A stretch of 64,000 nucleotides of DNA from Alistipes shahii WAL 8301 (GCF_025145845.1 NZ_CP102253.1:310001-374000); one strand, 5' to 3'. Positions 1 to 9,216 are shown, counted from the first letter of the stretch. Notes: a model not told the origin generated them from the letters alone. A program made the numbers and translations.

Positions 1-1300
1 CCCTCACATAGTCGCCGACCCGATGATACCCGCGGTCGAAAACCACCACCTTGTTCTGCGAAGTGCGGCCCGACAGCTGGTTCCTGTCGCGCTTCGACTC
101 GCCCTCGACCAGCACTTCGAACTCCCGGCCCACGTCGCGCAGGTTGCTCGCATGGCCCAGCTCGTTTTGCAGGGCGATGATTTCGGACAGCCGGCGCGAC
201 TTCACCTCCTCGGGAACGTCGTCCCCCAGGTGCTTTTCGGCAAAAGTGCCCGGACGCTCCGAATACTTGAACATGTAGGCGAAATCATAGCCCACCTCGC
301 GCATCAGCGACAGGGTTTGCAGGTGCTCCTCCTCCGTCTCGCCCGAGAAGCCCGCGATCAGGTCGGTGGTGATCGCACAGTCGGGCAGATAGCGGCGGAT
401 GGCGGCGATGCGGTCGAGATACCATTCACGCGTATATTTGCGGTTCATGCGGCCGAGCATCGACGTGGCGCCCGACTGGGCCGGCAGGTGAATCGCCCGG
501 CAGACGTTGGGCATCGAGGCCATGACCTCCAGCAGGCTGTCGCTCATATCCTTGGGATGCGAGGTGGCGAACCGCACGCGCAGCAGCGGCGAGACCGACG
601 CCACGCGGCGCACCAGCTCCGGGAAATCGACGTCGCCCGTACGGTAGGAATTGACGTTCTGCCCCAGCAGCGTCACCTCGCGGTAGCCGTTTTCGAACAA
701 ACTGCGCGCCTCGGCGACGATGGTCTCCGCATCGCGGCTCCGCTCGCGGCCCCGGGTGTAGGGGACCACGCAGTAGGAACAGAAGTTGTCGCACCCCCGC
801 ATGATCGCCACGAAGGCGCTCACGCCGTTGCGGTCGAGGCGCACGGGGGCGATTTCGGCATAGGTCTCCTCGGTCGAAAGCAGCACGTTGACACCCTTGC
901 CGCCCGCCTCGGCCTCGCGCACCAGGCGCGGCAGGTCGCGGTAGGCGTCCGGCCCGGCCACGACATCGACGCCCGCAGGTCCCTCGACCAGCTTCTCGCG
1001 CAGGCGTTCGGCCATGCAGCCGATGACGCCCACGACAAGACCCGGATTCGCGCGCCGGTAGCGTTTCATCTCGGCCAGACGGCCCCAGATGCGCTGCTCG
1101 GCGTTGTCGCGGATCGAGCAGGTGTTGATCAGGATGACATCGGCCTCGCCGATGCGGTCCGTATAGACATAGCCTTCGCGCTGCATGAGCGAAACGACGA
1201 TCTCCGTGTCGCCGACGTTCATCTGGCAGCCGTAGGTCTCGATGAAAAGTTTGCGTCCGGCGCCCTCCAAAGGCCGTAATGTATTGACGTTAAATCCCAA
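1..1300 (-). CDS. miaB: tRNA-2-methylthio-N6-dimethylallyladenosine synthase MiaB (3' end cut by window)
   Basis: Radical SAM methylthiotransferase that modifies A37 of tRNAs reading UNN codons. The reverse-strand frame is open to the window edge. It begins with an UPF0004-type N-terminus (ETYGCQMN, followed by NTCSIRDNAEQR) and then has the radical SAM cluster motif MRGCDNFCSYCVVPYTRGRE (C-x3-C-x2-C). The C-terminal TRAM region is only partly inside the window. No ATG lies upstream of the conserved start. The best start is a TTG at 1298-1300, just after an in-frame TGA. Family identification is firm; the start is uncertain. Confidence 0.93.
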   Translation of the reverse strand, partial: MGFNVNTLRPLEGAGRKLFIETYGCQMNVGDTEIVVSLMQREGYVYTDRIGEADVILINTCSIRDNAEQRIWGRLAEMKRYRRANPGLVVGVIGCMAERLREKLVEGPAGVDVVAGPDAYRDLPRLVREAEAGGKGVNVLLSTEETYAEIAPVRLDRNGVSAFVAIMRGCDNFCSYCVVPYTRGRERSRDAETIVAEARSLFENGYREVTLLGQNVNSYRTGDVDFPELVRRVASVSPLLRVRFATSHPKDMSDSLLEVMASMPNVCRAIHLPAQSGATSMLGRMNRKYTREWYLDRIAAIRRYLPDCAITTDLIAGFSGETEEEHLQTLSLMREVGYDFAYMFKYSERPGTFAEKHLGDDVPEEVKSRRLSEIIALQNELGHASNLRDVGREFEVLVEGESKRDRNQLSGRTSQNKVVVFDRGYHRVGDYVR

Positions 1301-1338
1301 TTTTCAATTCTTAATTTTTAATTCTTAATTGGCGGAGC

Positions 1339-2328
1339 CTATTCCGCCTGTATCTCGTTTTTCTCGGGGAACTGCTTGAAGCCCTCCCCGAAGGTTTCGT
1401 AGGCATCCGTCACCACGACGAATGCCTTCGGGTCGATCTCCTTGATCTTGTGCTGCACAAGGCGCACCTCCTTGCGGCTCACCACCAGAAAGATCATGTC
1501 GCGCAGCGAATCGGTGTACATGCCCTTCGACTTGATGTAGGTGGCGCTGCGGTCGAGGTCGTCGATGATGAACCGTTTCAGCTCCTCGTGGTGGTCGCTG
1601 ATGATGAACAGCAGCTTGTCGTACGACGCGCCGTCGAGCAGGTAGGCGATCACACGCGACGAGATGTAGATCGTGATGAGCGAATAGAGCGTCAGCATCC
1701 AGCCGTTCGCCGCCGCCTCGCCCGTGCCGATTCCGAAGCCGATCACGGCCAGTCCCGACAGCACGACAAACCCGTCGGCCAGCAGGATGCCCGTCGAGAA
1801 CTTGATCCCGGCGAACTTCTGCAACAGCATGCCCACGATGTCCGTGCCCCCCGTGGTCGCCTGCTGCCGCACGACGATACCCTGCCCGATGCCGATCACC
1901 ACGGCGCCGATGACGCACGTCAGCAGCAGGTCGTTCGAGAGGTCCAGCCGCCCGCCCAGCAGCAGCGAAGGGTCCAGCGACTCGACCGCCTCGGGATTCG
2001 GGTAGACCAGCCGCGTGAGCACGTTCATAAAGCCCGGCGTATAGAGCGCCGCCAGCACCGTGCGCGTGCCGAAACCGCCGCCGAAGACCAGCATGGAGAT
2101 CAGCATCAGCGGAATGTCGAACATGTAACCGAACGTACCGACCTGGACCGAAGGGAAGATGTTATGCAGCACGATACCCATGCCGTAGACCCCGCCCGGC
2201 ACGAACTTGTAGGGATTGACGAAGAGCACGAACCCCGCGCCCATGACCGAGCAGCCGAGGAAAATCAGAAACCACGAGCGCCACCACGCCCACGAGCCCA
2301 TCGGTTCGAGCAAAGCCTTTGTGTTCAT
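1339..2328 (-). CDS. YitT family membrane protein (DUF161/DUF2179)
   Basis: 329 aa. The N-terminal two thirds are hydrophobic with several membrane segments (for example WFLIFLGCSVMGAGFVLFVN and conserved GGVYGMGIV). The C-terminal ~90 residues form a soluble DUF2179-like domain (YIKSKGMYTDSLRDMIFLVV). This is the usual architecture and length of the YitT family, whose transport role is unproven. It ends in TAG, 38 bp before the miaB start, so the two may be cotranscribed. Confidence 0.85.
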   Translation of the reverse strand: MNTKALLEPMGSWAWWRSWFLIFLGCSVMGAGFVLFVNPYKFVPGGVYGMGIVLHNIFPSVQVGTFGYMFDIPLMLISMLVFGGGFGTRTVLAALYTPGFMNVLTRLVYPNPEAVESLDPSLLLGGRLDLSNDLLLTCVIGAVVIGIGQGIVVRQQATTGGTDIVGMLLQKFAGIKFSTGILLADGFVVLSGLAVIGFGIGTGEAAANGWMLTLYSLITIYISSRVIAYLLDGASYDKLLFIISDHHEELKRFIIDDLDRSATYIKSKGMYTDSLRDMIFLVVSRKEVRLVQHKIKEIDPKAFVVVTDAYETFGEGFKQFPEKNEIQAE

Positions 2329-2428
2329 ACATTAATTCATTTAGAATGCAAAGATACTAAATTCTCCGGAAATGCGGGATACGGCGGCGGTTTTTTCGCC
2401 CCCGGCTTCCACATACGGATTTTTTGAC

Positions 2429-2436
2429 TATATTTG
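2429..2436 (+). promoter_or_regulatory. -7 box TATATTTG upstream of plsY
   Basis: Matches the Bacteroidota sigma-ABfr consensus TAnnTTTG, 27 bp ahead of the plsY ATG. Confidence 0.6.
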
Positions 2437-2462
2437 CATGAACAAGTTAACACGCGAAAAAG

Positions 2463-3164
2463 ATGATTCTGACGATATATACGGCTACCACCATGATTAT
2501 CATCGCCTATCTGCTCGGCTCGATTCCAAGCGCCGTATGGATCGGCAAGAAATATTACGGCATCGACATCCGCGAGCACGGCTCGAAGAACGCCGGAACG
2601 ACCAACATGCTCCGCGTGCTGGGCCGGCGGGCCGCCCTGCCGGTCTTCGCGCTCGATTTCCTGAAAGGATTCGTGGCCGTGACGATCATCGAACTGATGC
2701 AGTACGACGACCTGATCGGACAGAACGACCTGATAAACCTCAAGATCGTCGCCGTGTTCGCCGCCGTGCTGGGCCATATCTTCCCGATTTTCGCCGGATT
2801 CCGCGGCGGAAAGGGCGTCGCGACGCTCGTGGGCGCCGTGACGGGCATCTATCCCCCCGTGGCGCTGCTGTGCTTCGGCGTGTGGCTGGTGATGCTGATG
2901 GTCTCGCACTACGTGTCGCTGGCCTCGATGGTCGCCGGATGCTGCTTCCCCGTCTTCACCCTCATATCGCCCAAAGTCAACGGATCGACGGCCTTCGTGG
3001 TGTTCTCGTTCGTGATCGCCATCCTGCTGATCTACACCCACCGCAAGAACATCGAACGGCTGAAGGCGGGAACCGAGTCGAAGACCTTCATCTGGAAGCC
3101 GCGGCGCGTGAAACTCGACGACGAGGAGCGGAAAAAGAGCGGCAAAGAGCACGATCGGGAATAA
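2463..3164 (+). CDS. plsY: Glycerol-3-phosphate acyltransferase PlsY
   Basis: Integral membrane enzyme that transfers the acyl group of acyl-phosphate to glycerol-3-phosphate, the first step of phospholipid synthesis. The three family motifs are present: LLGSIPSAVWIGK near residue 20, EHGSKNAGTTN near 40 and GHIFPIFAGFRGGKGVAT near 110. At 233 aa it is slightly longer than usual because of a charged C-terminal tail (DDEERKKSGKEHDRE). The next gene on the same strand is an acyl-CoA synthetase, which fits lipid metabolism. Confidence 0.93.
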   Translation: MILTIYTATTMIIIAYLLGSIPSAVWIGKKYYGIDIREHGSKNAGTTNMLRVLGRRAALPVFALDFLKGFVAVTIIELMQYDDLIGQNDLINLKIVAVFAAVLGHIFPIFAGFRGGKGVATLVGAVTGIYPPVALLCFGVWLVMLMVSHYVSLASMVAGCCFPVFTLISPKVNGSTAFVVFSFVIAILLIYTHRKNIERLKAGTESKTFIWKPRRVKLDDEERKKSGKEHDRE

Positions 3165-3246
3165 CCGGCTCCGGACTTTTCGACGAAATTATCCGCATAA
3201 AAGGATAAATCCTGCGGCCGGCATACGGCAAAATAAATTTTTACGT

Positions 3247-3254
3247 TATCTTTG
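3247..3254 (+). promoter_or_regulatory. -7 box TATCTTTG upstream of the acyl-CoA synthetase
   Basis: Matches TAnnTTTG, 29 bp before the ATG at 3284. Confidence 0.55.
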
Positions 3255-3283
3255 CGCCGCAATAAAGACCTAAAGCAAGCGTC

Positions 3284-4984
3284 ATGTTACAGGAAAACCT
3301 GCTGAAAATATACGAAACGAGTTTTCGGGAAAATCGGGAGATGTCGGCGCTGACCGACTATTTCAAGGGCGAGACCTTTTCGTACTATGAAATGGCCAAG
3401 GAGATTGCGAAAATCCACCTGCTTTTCAAGAAAGCCGGGATCAAGCAAGGCGACAAAATCGCACTCATCGGCCGCAACAACCCACGCTGGTGCATCACCT
3501 ACATGGGAACCATCACCTACGGAGCAGTGATCGTGCCGATCCTTCAGGATTTCACCCCTGCGGACATCATCCATATCATCAACCACTCGGAAAGCCGCCT
3601 GCTGTTCCTGGGCGACAACTTCTGGGACGTGATCGAGGAGGACCAGATCAAGCAGATCGAAGCCGTATTCTCGCTCACGGACTTCCACGCGATCTACGAG
3701 CGCGACGGCAAGTCGCTCACCAAGTTCCAGCGCGACATCGTGAAGAACTACCGCACCAAGTATCCGCGCGGATTCAGCGTCAACGACATCAAATATCCCG
3801 AAATACCCAACGACCAGGTCGTCCTGCTCAACTACACCTCGGGAACGACCGGCTACTCGAAGGGCGTGATGCTCACGGTGAACAACCTCACGAGCAACGT
3901 GATGTTCGCCGCAACGACAATCAACACCCAGACCGGACAGCGGTACTTCCAGAAAGGAGGCCGCACGCTGTCGTTCCTGCCGCTGGCCCACGCCTACGGC
4001 TGCGCGTTCGACTTCCTCGCGCCGCTGGCCGTCGGCGGACACATCACCCTGCTGGGCAAGATTCCGGCGGCGAAAATCCTGCTGGAAGCGATGGCCGTCG
4101 TGAAACCCACGATCATCTGCTGCGTGCCGATGATCCTCGAAAAAGTCTACCGCAAGCAGGTGCTCCCGATGCTGGAGAAAGGCCCCATGTCGATTGCCAT
4201 GAAGATTCCGCTGCTCAATTCGGCCATCTACTCGGTGATCCGCAAGAAACTGATGGACGCCTTCGGCGGCAACGTCGGAATCTTCATCGTCGGCGGCGCG
4301 CCGATGAACCAGGAGACCGAATCGTTCCTGATGAAGATCAAGTTCCCGATCACGATCGGCTACGGCATGACCGAATGCGCCCCGCTGATCAGCTTCACCC
4401 CCGACAACGAGTTCAAGGCCGGTTCGTGCGGCCGGTTCCTGAAAGGACTGCTCGAAGTGAGGATCGACTCGGAAGACCCGCAGCGCGTGGCCGGCGAAAT
4501 CCTCGTCCGCGGCGAGCACGTTATGAAGGGATACTACAAAAACGACAAGGACACCCACAAGGTCCTCGACGAGGAGGGATGGCTCCATACGGGCGACATG
4601 GCCACGATGGACCCCGACGGCACGCTCTACATCCGCGGCCGTTCGAAAACCATGATCCTCTCGGGCAACGGCCAGAACATCTATCCCGAGGAGATCGAGG
4701 ACAAGCTCAACAACATGTACCTCGTGCTCGAATCGCTGGTGCTCGACGCCGGAAACGGCAAGATCAAGGCCCTCGTGGTCCCCGACTACGAACAGGCCGA
4801 GGCCGAGGGCGTGGACAAGGCCGACCTGCCGCAGATCATGCAGAACAACCTTCAGGAACTCAACGCGCAGCTGGCCGCCTACGAGCGGATCTCGGGCATC
4901 GCACTCTACCCCAACGAGTTCGAAAAAACCCCGAAACGAAGCATCAAACGCTATCTATACGAACCCTCGCTGTTGAACAAATAA
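3284..4984 (+). CDS. Long-chain fatty acid--CoA ligase (AMP-binding enzyme)
   Basis: Cytoplasmic ANL-superfamily enzyme, 566 aa, that activates fatty acids through an acyl-adenylate. The phosphate-binding loop YTSGTTGYSKGVM lies near residue 183, the YGMTECAP motif near 360 and the hinge region GDMATMDPDGTLYIRGRSK near 435-455. The length fits the family. It has its own TAnnTTTG promoter and follows plsY by 119 bp. Substrate chain length cannot be read from the sequence. Confidence 0.9.
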   Translation: MLQENLLKIYETSFRENREMSALTDYFKGETFSYYEMAKEIAKIHLLFKKAGIKQGDKIALIGRNNPRWCITYMGTITYGAVIVPILQDFTPADIIHIINHSESRLLFLGDNFWDVIEEDQIKQIEAVFSLTDFHAIYERDGKSLTKFQRDIVKNYRTKYPRGFSVNDIKYPEIPNDQVVLLNYTSGTTGYSKGVMLTVNNLTSNVMFAATTINTQTGQRYFQKGGRTLSFLPLAHAYGCAFDFLAPLAVGGHITLLGKIPAAKILLEAMAVVKPTIICCVPMILEKVYRKQVLPMLEKGPMSIAMKIPLLNSAIYSVIRKKLMDAFGGNVGIFIVGGAPMNQETESFLMKIKFPITIGYGMTECAPLISFTPDNEFKAGSCGRFLKGLLEVRIDSEDPQRVAGEILVRGEHVMKGYYKNDKDTHKVLDEEGWLHTGDMATMDPDGTLYIRGRSKTMILSGNGQNIYPEEIEDKLNNMYLVLESLVLDAGNGKIKALVVPDYEQAEAEGVDKADLPQIMQNNLQELNAQLAAYERISGIALYPNEFEKTPKRSIKRYLYEPSLLNK

Positions 4985-4991
4985 GGCACAG

Positions 4992-5125
4992 GCAGGTAAC
5001 CAATTGGATTCTCTATCCCAAAATTCTTCATAGTCACTGAATCCATTCTAACAATGAGGCGTCACTAATTAGTACGGTTACCTGCTTTCTTTCACACCCG
5101 GCTTCCGAAGAGCCGGGTGTTTTTT
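4992..5125 (+). ncRNA. Candidate structured RNA or 3'UTR ending in a Rho-independent terminator
   Basis: GCAGGTAACC (4992-5001) pairs perfectly with GGTTACCTGC (5076-5085). Inside this, TGGATTC (5005-5011) pairs with GAATCCA (5039-5045). A third stem, ACACCCGGCT (5094-5103) with AGCCGGGTGT (5111-5120), is followed by T6 and looks like a terminator. The block starts 8 bp after the ligase stop codon, so it may be a structured 3'UTR or a processed small RNA. It was not matched to a named class. Confidence 0.5.
5094..5125 (+). terminator. Rho-independent terminator after the acyl-CoA synthetase
   Basis: A 10-bp GC-rich stem with a 7-nt loop, followed directly by TTTTTT. Confidence 0.85.
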
Positions 5126-5178
5126 GAATCGGCGCATTGCGGGCAAAGCTCGATGCGTCGCGGCAAAGCTCAAACAAG

Positions 5179-5210
5179 TTTGGCTTTGCCCGCGACTTTC
5201 ACTATATTTG
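5179..5210 (+). promoter_or_regulatory. Promoter TTTG-N20-TATATTTG for the sensor kinase
   Basis: TTTG at 5179-5182 and TATATTTG at 5203-5210 match the Bacteroidota consensus. The ATG is at 5215, only 5 nt from the -7 box, so the transcript would start at or very near the start codon. Confidence 0.7.
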
Positions 5211-5214
5211 AAGC

Positions 5215-6285
5215 ATGAAAATCCAGAAAAAACAAGCTATCGGTGAAAACCTGCTCTACGTGATGGTCTGGACGGCCATCATCCTGGTCCCGGTCCTCAA
5301 CTCGCAGATGATGTCCGAAATGCACGTCAACCTGGAAAACGTGCTGACTGCCTGGAGGTATATCGCCCCCTATCTGATCATCTTTCTCATCCACAATGCC
5401 ATCATCGCCCCGCGCTACATGCTCCGGCGAAAATACGGAAAATACCTCGCGAGCAACCTGGCGCTGATCATCAGCGTCTTCTGGCTGGTGCAGATCTACG
5501 AGGACCACCTCACGGACCACCTCCTCAAACAAAACGATCCCGAAGCGCTCGACGCCTACCGCAAAGCGTCGTTCTCCAATCTGGAGATGTACTGGAACGT
5601 GGTGCTGGGATTCTTCATGACCGGAGCCAACACGGGTATCAAGCTGATATACCAGTCGATGCGCGACGAACAGCAGATGGAGGCGCTCAAGCGCCAGAAC
5701 CTTCAGGCCGAAATGGATTACCTGAAATACCAGATCAACCCGCACTTCTTTATGAACACGCTCAACAACATCCACGCGCTGATCGACATCGACACCGAGT
5801 CGGCCAAGAACGCCGTGATCGAGCTTTCGAAGATGATGCGTTACGTGCTCTACGAGTCGGGGCGCGAGATCATTTCGCTCAACCGCGACATCCAGTTCCT
5901 GAAAAACTACATCGAACTGATGCGCATTCGTTACACCGACGCCGTGAATATCAGCGTGGAGTCGCCCGGCAACCTGCCCGAACAACTGTCGATCCCGCCG
6001 CTGCTGCTGATCGTCTTCGTCGAAAACGCCTTCAAACACGGCGTAAGCTACAACCATCCGTCGTTCATCCGCCTGAAGATCGAATACGCCGACGGGCAGG
6101 TGACCAGCACGCTCACCAACAGCCACCACGCCGCCCAGAGCAGCAAACACCCCGCGGGAATCGGACTGGAGAACGTCCGCAAACGCCTCGAACTGATCTA
6201 CGGCGCGAAGAACTACTCGCTGGAAATCCGCGAGGAGGAGAAGACCTATACCGTAAAACTCGTAATCCCGACGCTCAATGCTTAA
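5215..6285 (+). CDS. LytS/YehU-type sensor histidine kinase
   Basis: Membrane sensor kinase, 356 aa. Four hydrophobic segments lie at about residues 14-34, 45-62, 78-96 and 122-144. A His_kinase (PF06580) domain follows, with the phospho-acceptor motif YQINPHFFMNTLNN (His near 176). The ATPase has an N-box (FVENAFKHG) and a G-box (GIGLENVRKRL). It overlaps the response-regulator gene by 8 bp, so the two are translationally coupled. The signal sensed is unknown. Confidence 0.9.
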   Translation: MKIQKKQAIGENLLYVMVWTAIILVPVLNSQMMSEMHVNLENVLTAWRYIAPYLIIFLIHNAIIAPRYMLRRKYGKYLASNLALIISVFWLVQIYEDHLTDHLLKQNDPEALDAYRKASFSNLEMYWNVVLGFFMTGANTGIKLIYQSMRDEQQMEALKRQNLQAEMDYLKYQINPHFFMNTLNNIHALIDIDTESAKNAVIELSKMMRYVLYESGREIISLNRDIQFLKNYIELMRIRYTDAVNISVESPGNLPEQLSIPPLLLIVFVENAFKHGVSYNHPSFIRLKIEYADGQVTSTLTNSHHAAQSSKHPAGIGLENVRKRLELIYGAKNYSLEIREEEKTYTVKLVIPTLNA

Positions 6286-7018
6286 ATGTATCGCCATCGA
6301 CGACGAGCCGCTGGCTCTGCGTCAGCTGACAAGCTACATCTCGAAAATTCCCTATCTGGACCTCGTCGCAAAATACAACAACGCCCTGGAAGCGCAGCAG
6401 ATGCTCGCGGGAGAGAAGGTGGACCTGATTTTCGTCGACATCAACATGCCCGACCTCAACGGCGTGGATTTCGTCCGCGCGCTGATCGACCGCCCGATGG
6501 TGATTTTCACCACGGCCTATTCGGAGTACGCCGTCGAGGGATTCAAGCTCGACGCGGTGGATTACCTGCTCAAACCGTTCAGCTTCGCCGATTTCAGCCG
6601 TTCGGCGGCCAAGGCCAATTCGCTCTACAAGCTACGCCACAACCAACGGCCGCCGCAGGAGGGGGAATCCGAGGCGCTGCCCAAAGACAAGGAGTATATC
6701 TCGGTGAAGGCCGATTACAAGGTTTCGCTGGTGAAGATCAGCGACATCGTCTATCTCGAAAGCGAAGGCGAATACGTGCGCATGCACCTCGCCGACGGAA
6801 CGACCATCACCACGCTGTTCCGGCTCAAGAACATGGAGACGGCGCTTCCTTCGGAGTCGTTCATGCGCGTGCACCGTTCGTACATCGTCAACCTGCGCAC
6901 GATCAAGGCCTACGTCAAAGGGCGCATCTTCCTCAACGACACGGAGTACGTACCGATTGGCGAGAATTACAAGGAAGCCTTCCAGGGATATATCGACAAG
7001 AATTTCCGAAATTTGTAG
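6278..7018 (+). CDS. LytTR-family response regulator
   Basis: 246 aa. The N-terminal receiver domain has the acidic pair (IDDEP, residues 7-10), a phospho-acceptor Asp in FVDINMPD near residue 54 and the conserved Lys in LLKPF near 102. The C-terminal LytTR DNA-binding domain covers about residues 140-240 (SEGEYVRMHLADG, MRVHRSYIVNL). It forms an operon with the preceding kinase. Confidence 0.92.
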   Translation: MLKCIAIDDEPLALRQLTSYISKIPYLDLVAKYNNALEAQQMLAGEKVDLIFVDINMPDLNGVDFVRALIDRPMVIFTTAYSEYAVEGFKLDAVDYLLKPFSFADFSRSAAKANSLYKLRHNQRPPQEGESEALPKDKEYISVKADYKVSLVKISDIVYLESEGEYVRMHLADGTTITTLFRLKNMETALPSESFMRVHRSYIVNLRTIKAYVKGRIFLNDTEYVPIGENYKEAFQGYIDKNFRNL

Positions 7019-7093
7019 CGATCCGGCCGGGCGGAGATCAGGACCGCCGAGTACAGGGAAACGACTGGGGAAACGGACGGGGAAAACGGACGG

Positions 7094-7546
7094 TCAATCA
7101 CCGGAAAGATCCGGGAAGCCGCCGAGCTGGACATACTCCCCGTCGCGGCATTCGCAGCAGTAATGCCGCAGGCCGTTGGTCAGAATGACGTAGCGCGCCC
7201 CCAGCACCGAATTGTAGCGCACGGCCTGCGCGAGCGTCCGGCTGTTGATCGGGATGCACGGGGCCTTGCACTCGGCCAAGAGCAGCGGCTCGGCCCGGTC
7301 GCCCACGACCACCACGTCGGCCCGCTGGGGCTGGCCGTTGAGCGCCACGGCATACTCCTGGACGATGCGTTTGGGCTGCACGCCGCAATACGCCGTCAGG
7401 TAAGCGATCAGATGCTGGCGGACCCACTCCTCGGGCGTCAGCACGAGATAAATGCCCCGCAGGGAATCCCAGACCTCCACGCCGTCGCCGCGGCGGCGCG
7501 CACGCAGCCGGATGGCAGGAAAATTGAGTTTGGGCAGCCCGGACAT
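7094..7546 (-). CDS. HsdR_N-like (type I restriction R N-terminal) nuclease-fold protein
   Basis: 150 aa from the start MSGLPKLNFP; the frame stays open further upstream but without coding character. The pattern EYAVALNGQPQRADVVV ... LLLAECKAP is the D-x(n)-ExK core of a PD-(D/E)XK fold, as in HsdR N-terminal domains. No helicase domain and no hsdM/hsdS are nearby. Such stand-alone domains are common in Bacteroidota; the role is unknown. It is divergent from the next gene and ends in TGA. Confidence 0.7.
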   Translation of the reverse strand: MSGLPKLNFPAIRLRARRRGDGVEVWDSLRGIYLVLTPEEWVRQHLIAYLTAYCGVQPKRIVQEYAVALNGQPQRADVVVVGDRAEPLLLAECKAPCIPINSRTLAQAVRYNSVLGARYVILTNGLRHYCCECRDGEYVQLGGFPDLSGD

Positions 7547-7597
7547 CGCAGTATCGAAAAATTTCTGTATCTTTACGGAGGACAAATATACGAACTT

Positions 7598-8896
7598 ATG
7601 CGGACTATCCTTTCGACCATAGCGCTTTTTTCCCTCTGCGGACTTTGCGCGCAGGAGTACACACCGACTTACGGACGCGAATTGCCGCGCGGCGAGATAC
7701 TCGCCTATCCTTCGGCCGAAGCGGCCACGGCGGCCGACGGCGGCGACAACCGCTACTTCACGCGTCTGACGGAATGGAACCTCAAGGACAACGTTTTCTC
7801 GACACCGTTCACCGTGCCGTTCGCATGGGCCAACCGGCAGGTGCTGTTCCACCTGGGATGGGCGTCGGGCGACTACGAAGTGCGTGTGAACGGCCTTCCC
7901 GTGGCCTGCAACGCCGACGGCAACAACCCGGCGGAAATCAACATCACCAAACAGGCCAAAGAGGGCCGCAACATGCTCGAAGTCATCCTCGCGCAGCCGT
8001 CGTCCGTCGCACCGCTCGAAAGCTGGAAAGAGGCTCCGGCGCCCGCCATCGGCGGAGCCTGGCTGATGAGCCAGCCCACGCTGCGCGTGCGTGACGTCGT
8101 GACCAGAACCCGCATGGGCGAAGACGGCAACGCCACGGCGGAGATCGCCGTCGCGGTGAAAAGCGAGGCCCTCAACCCGCGCACCTCGCGCATCCACTAC
8201 CAGCTGCTCACGCCGACGGGCGAAAATGCCGCAGCGGGACAGAAAGACGTCACCCTCGACATGCGCCGCGAAGACACGCTGCGGTTCCTGGCCCGTATTC
8301 CCGCCAACTTGCTGTGGAGCGCCGAACTCCCCACGCAGTACACGCTGCGGCTCAAAACCCAGCACGAAGGCCGCTACGTCGAATATCTGGAACTCCGCCT
8401 CGGCTTCCGCTCGGTGGAGATGCAGGACGGGCGGATGTCGCTGAACACACGCCCCGTGACGCTACGCGTACGCGAAGTCCCCGCGGCGATCACCGAAAAC
8501 GAAATCGCGGCGCTGCGCGAGCAGGGATTCAACACGCTAAAACTGCTGCCGGGGCCTGTGCCCGAATCGCTGCTGAACTTTTGCGACGTGCAGGGCCTCT
8601 ACGTGATTGCGCAGGCGCCGATCGACACCCGCCGCAGCGGGGAGTCGCGCCGCAAGGGCGGGAATCCGTCCAACGACCCCGAATGGCAGCCGGCATACCT
8701 CGAACGCACGGAGAACAGTTACCACACCACGAAGCGCCATCCGTCGGTGGTGGCCTTCGCGCTGGCCACACAGTCGGCGAACGGCATCAACCTCTATGAA
8801 AGTTATTTGAATATGAAGCGTTTCGGCGATTCGCGGCCTTTCATCTACCCGGACGCCGGCGGCGAATGGGACAGCGACAAACTGGCGCTGGAATAA
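7598..8896 (+). CDS. Secreted GH2-like (beta-galactosidase-like) protein, catalytic residues not evident
   Basis: 432 aa from MRTILSTIALFSLCGLCAQ, a signal peptide. A jelly-roll sugar-binding-like segment (residues ~45-165) is followed by Ig-like strands and then a start of a TIM-barrel-like region (LREQGFNTLKLLPGPVPESLLNFCDVQGLYVI) as in glycoside hydrolase family 2. The acid/base NE motif and nucleophile region are not apparent and the protein stops early. It may be a non-catalytic carbohydrate-binding relative. An alternative upstream start would run through the signal peptide and is rejected. Confidence 0.55.
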   Translation: MRTILSTIALFSLCGLCAQEYTPTYGRELPRGEILAYPSAEAATAADGGDNRYFTRLTEWNLKDNVFSTPFTVPFAWANRQVLFHLGWASGDYEVRVNGLPVACNADGNNPAEINITKQAKEGRNMLEVILAQPSSVAPLESWKEAPAPAIGGAWLMSQPTLRVRDVVTRTRMGEDGNATAEIAVAVKSEALNPRTSRIHYQLLTPTGENAAAGQKDVTLDMRREDTLRFLARIPANLLWSAELPTQYTLRLKTQHEGRYVEYLELRLGFRSVEMQDGRMSLNTRPVTLRVREVPAAITENEIAALREQGFNTLKLLPGPVPESLLNFCDVQGLYVIAQAPIDTRRSGESRRKGGNPSNDPEWQPAYLERTENSYHTTKRHPSVVAFALATQSANGINLYESYLNMKRFGDSRPFIYPDAGGEWDSDKLALE

Positions 8897-8946
8897 CCCC
8901 GGAGGCCGGAAAAGCAGAAATTTTTCAAAATTTTTCCGGCAAAATT

Positions 8947-8977
8947 TTTGGAGATATAAAAATTATAGCTACCTTTG
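8947..8977 (+). promoter_or_regulatory. Promoter TTTG-N19-TACCTTTG for tRNA-Lys
   Basis: TTTG at 8947-8950 and TACCTTTG at 8970-8977 match the Bacteroidota consensus, 25 bp before the tRNA. Confidence 0.75.
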
Positions 8978-9002
8978 CACTCGCAATCAGATAATGATTG
9001 AT

Positions 9003-9075
9003 GCCTCTTTAGCTCAGTTGGTAGAGCACGACACTCTTAATGTTGGGGTCCAGGGTTCGAGCCCCTGAGGGGGTA
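9003..9075 (+). tRNA. tRNA-Lys(CTT), probable ICE attachment site
   Basis: Cloverleaf: acceptor GCCTCTT/AGGGGGT (three G-U wobbles), D-arm GCTC/GAGC, anticodon stem CGACA/TGTTG with loop CTCTTAA (anticodon CTT), and T-arm CAGGG-TTCGAGC-CCCTG. CCA is not encoded. The recombinase gene begins 289 bp downstream, so the 3' half of this tRNA is the likely attL. The matching attR must lie beyond the right edge, as no second copy was seen here. Confidence 0.9.
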
Positions 9076-9130
9076 CAGAAAATGCTAAAAGCCGGCACAA
9101 ATAAGTGCCAAACAACGGCCAAAGCAACGT

Positions 9131-9166
9131 AAAAGCCTTATAGTTGTCTACTATAAGGCTTTTTTC
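9131..9166 (+). terminator. Rho-independent terminator downstream of tRNA-Lys
   Basis: AAAGCCTTATAG pairs with CTATAAGGCTTT across a short loop, followed by a T run. Confidence 0.8.
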
Positions 9167-9216
9167 TTTTGCGGTTACGACAGCAGAATGCCAAACTGCG
9201 ACAAAAAATCGTTACT

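Noticed and set aside
23..1279. Plus-strand 418-aa frame opposite miaB
   Set aside because: Mirror frame of a clearly identified gene; no family features.
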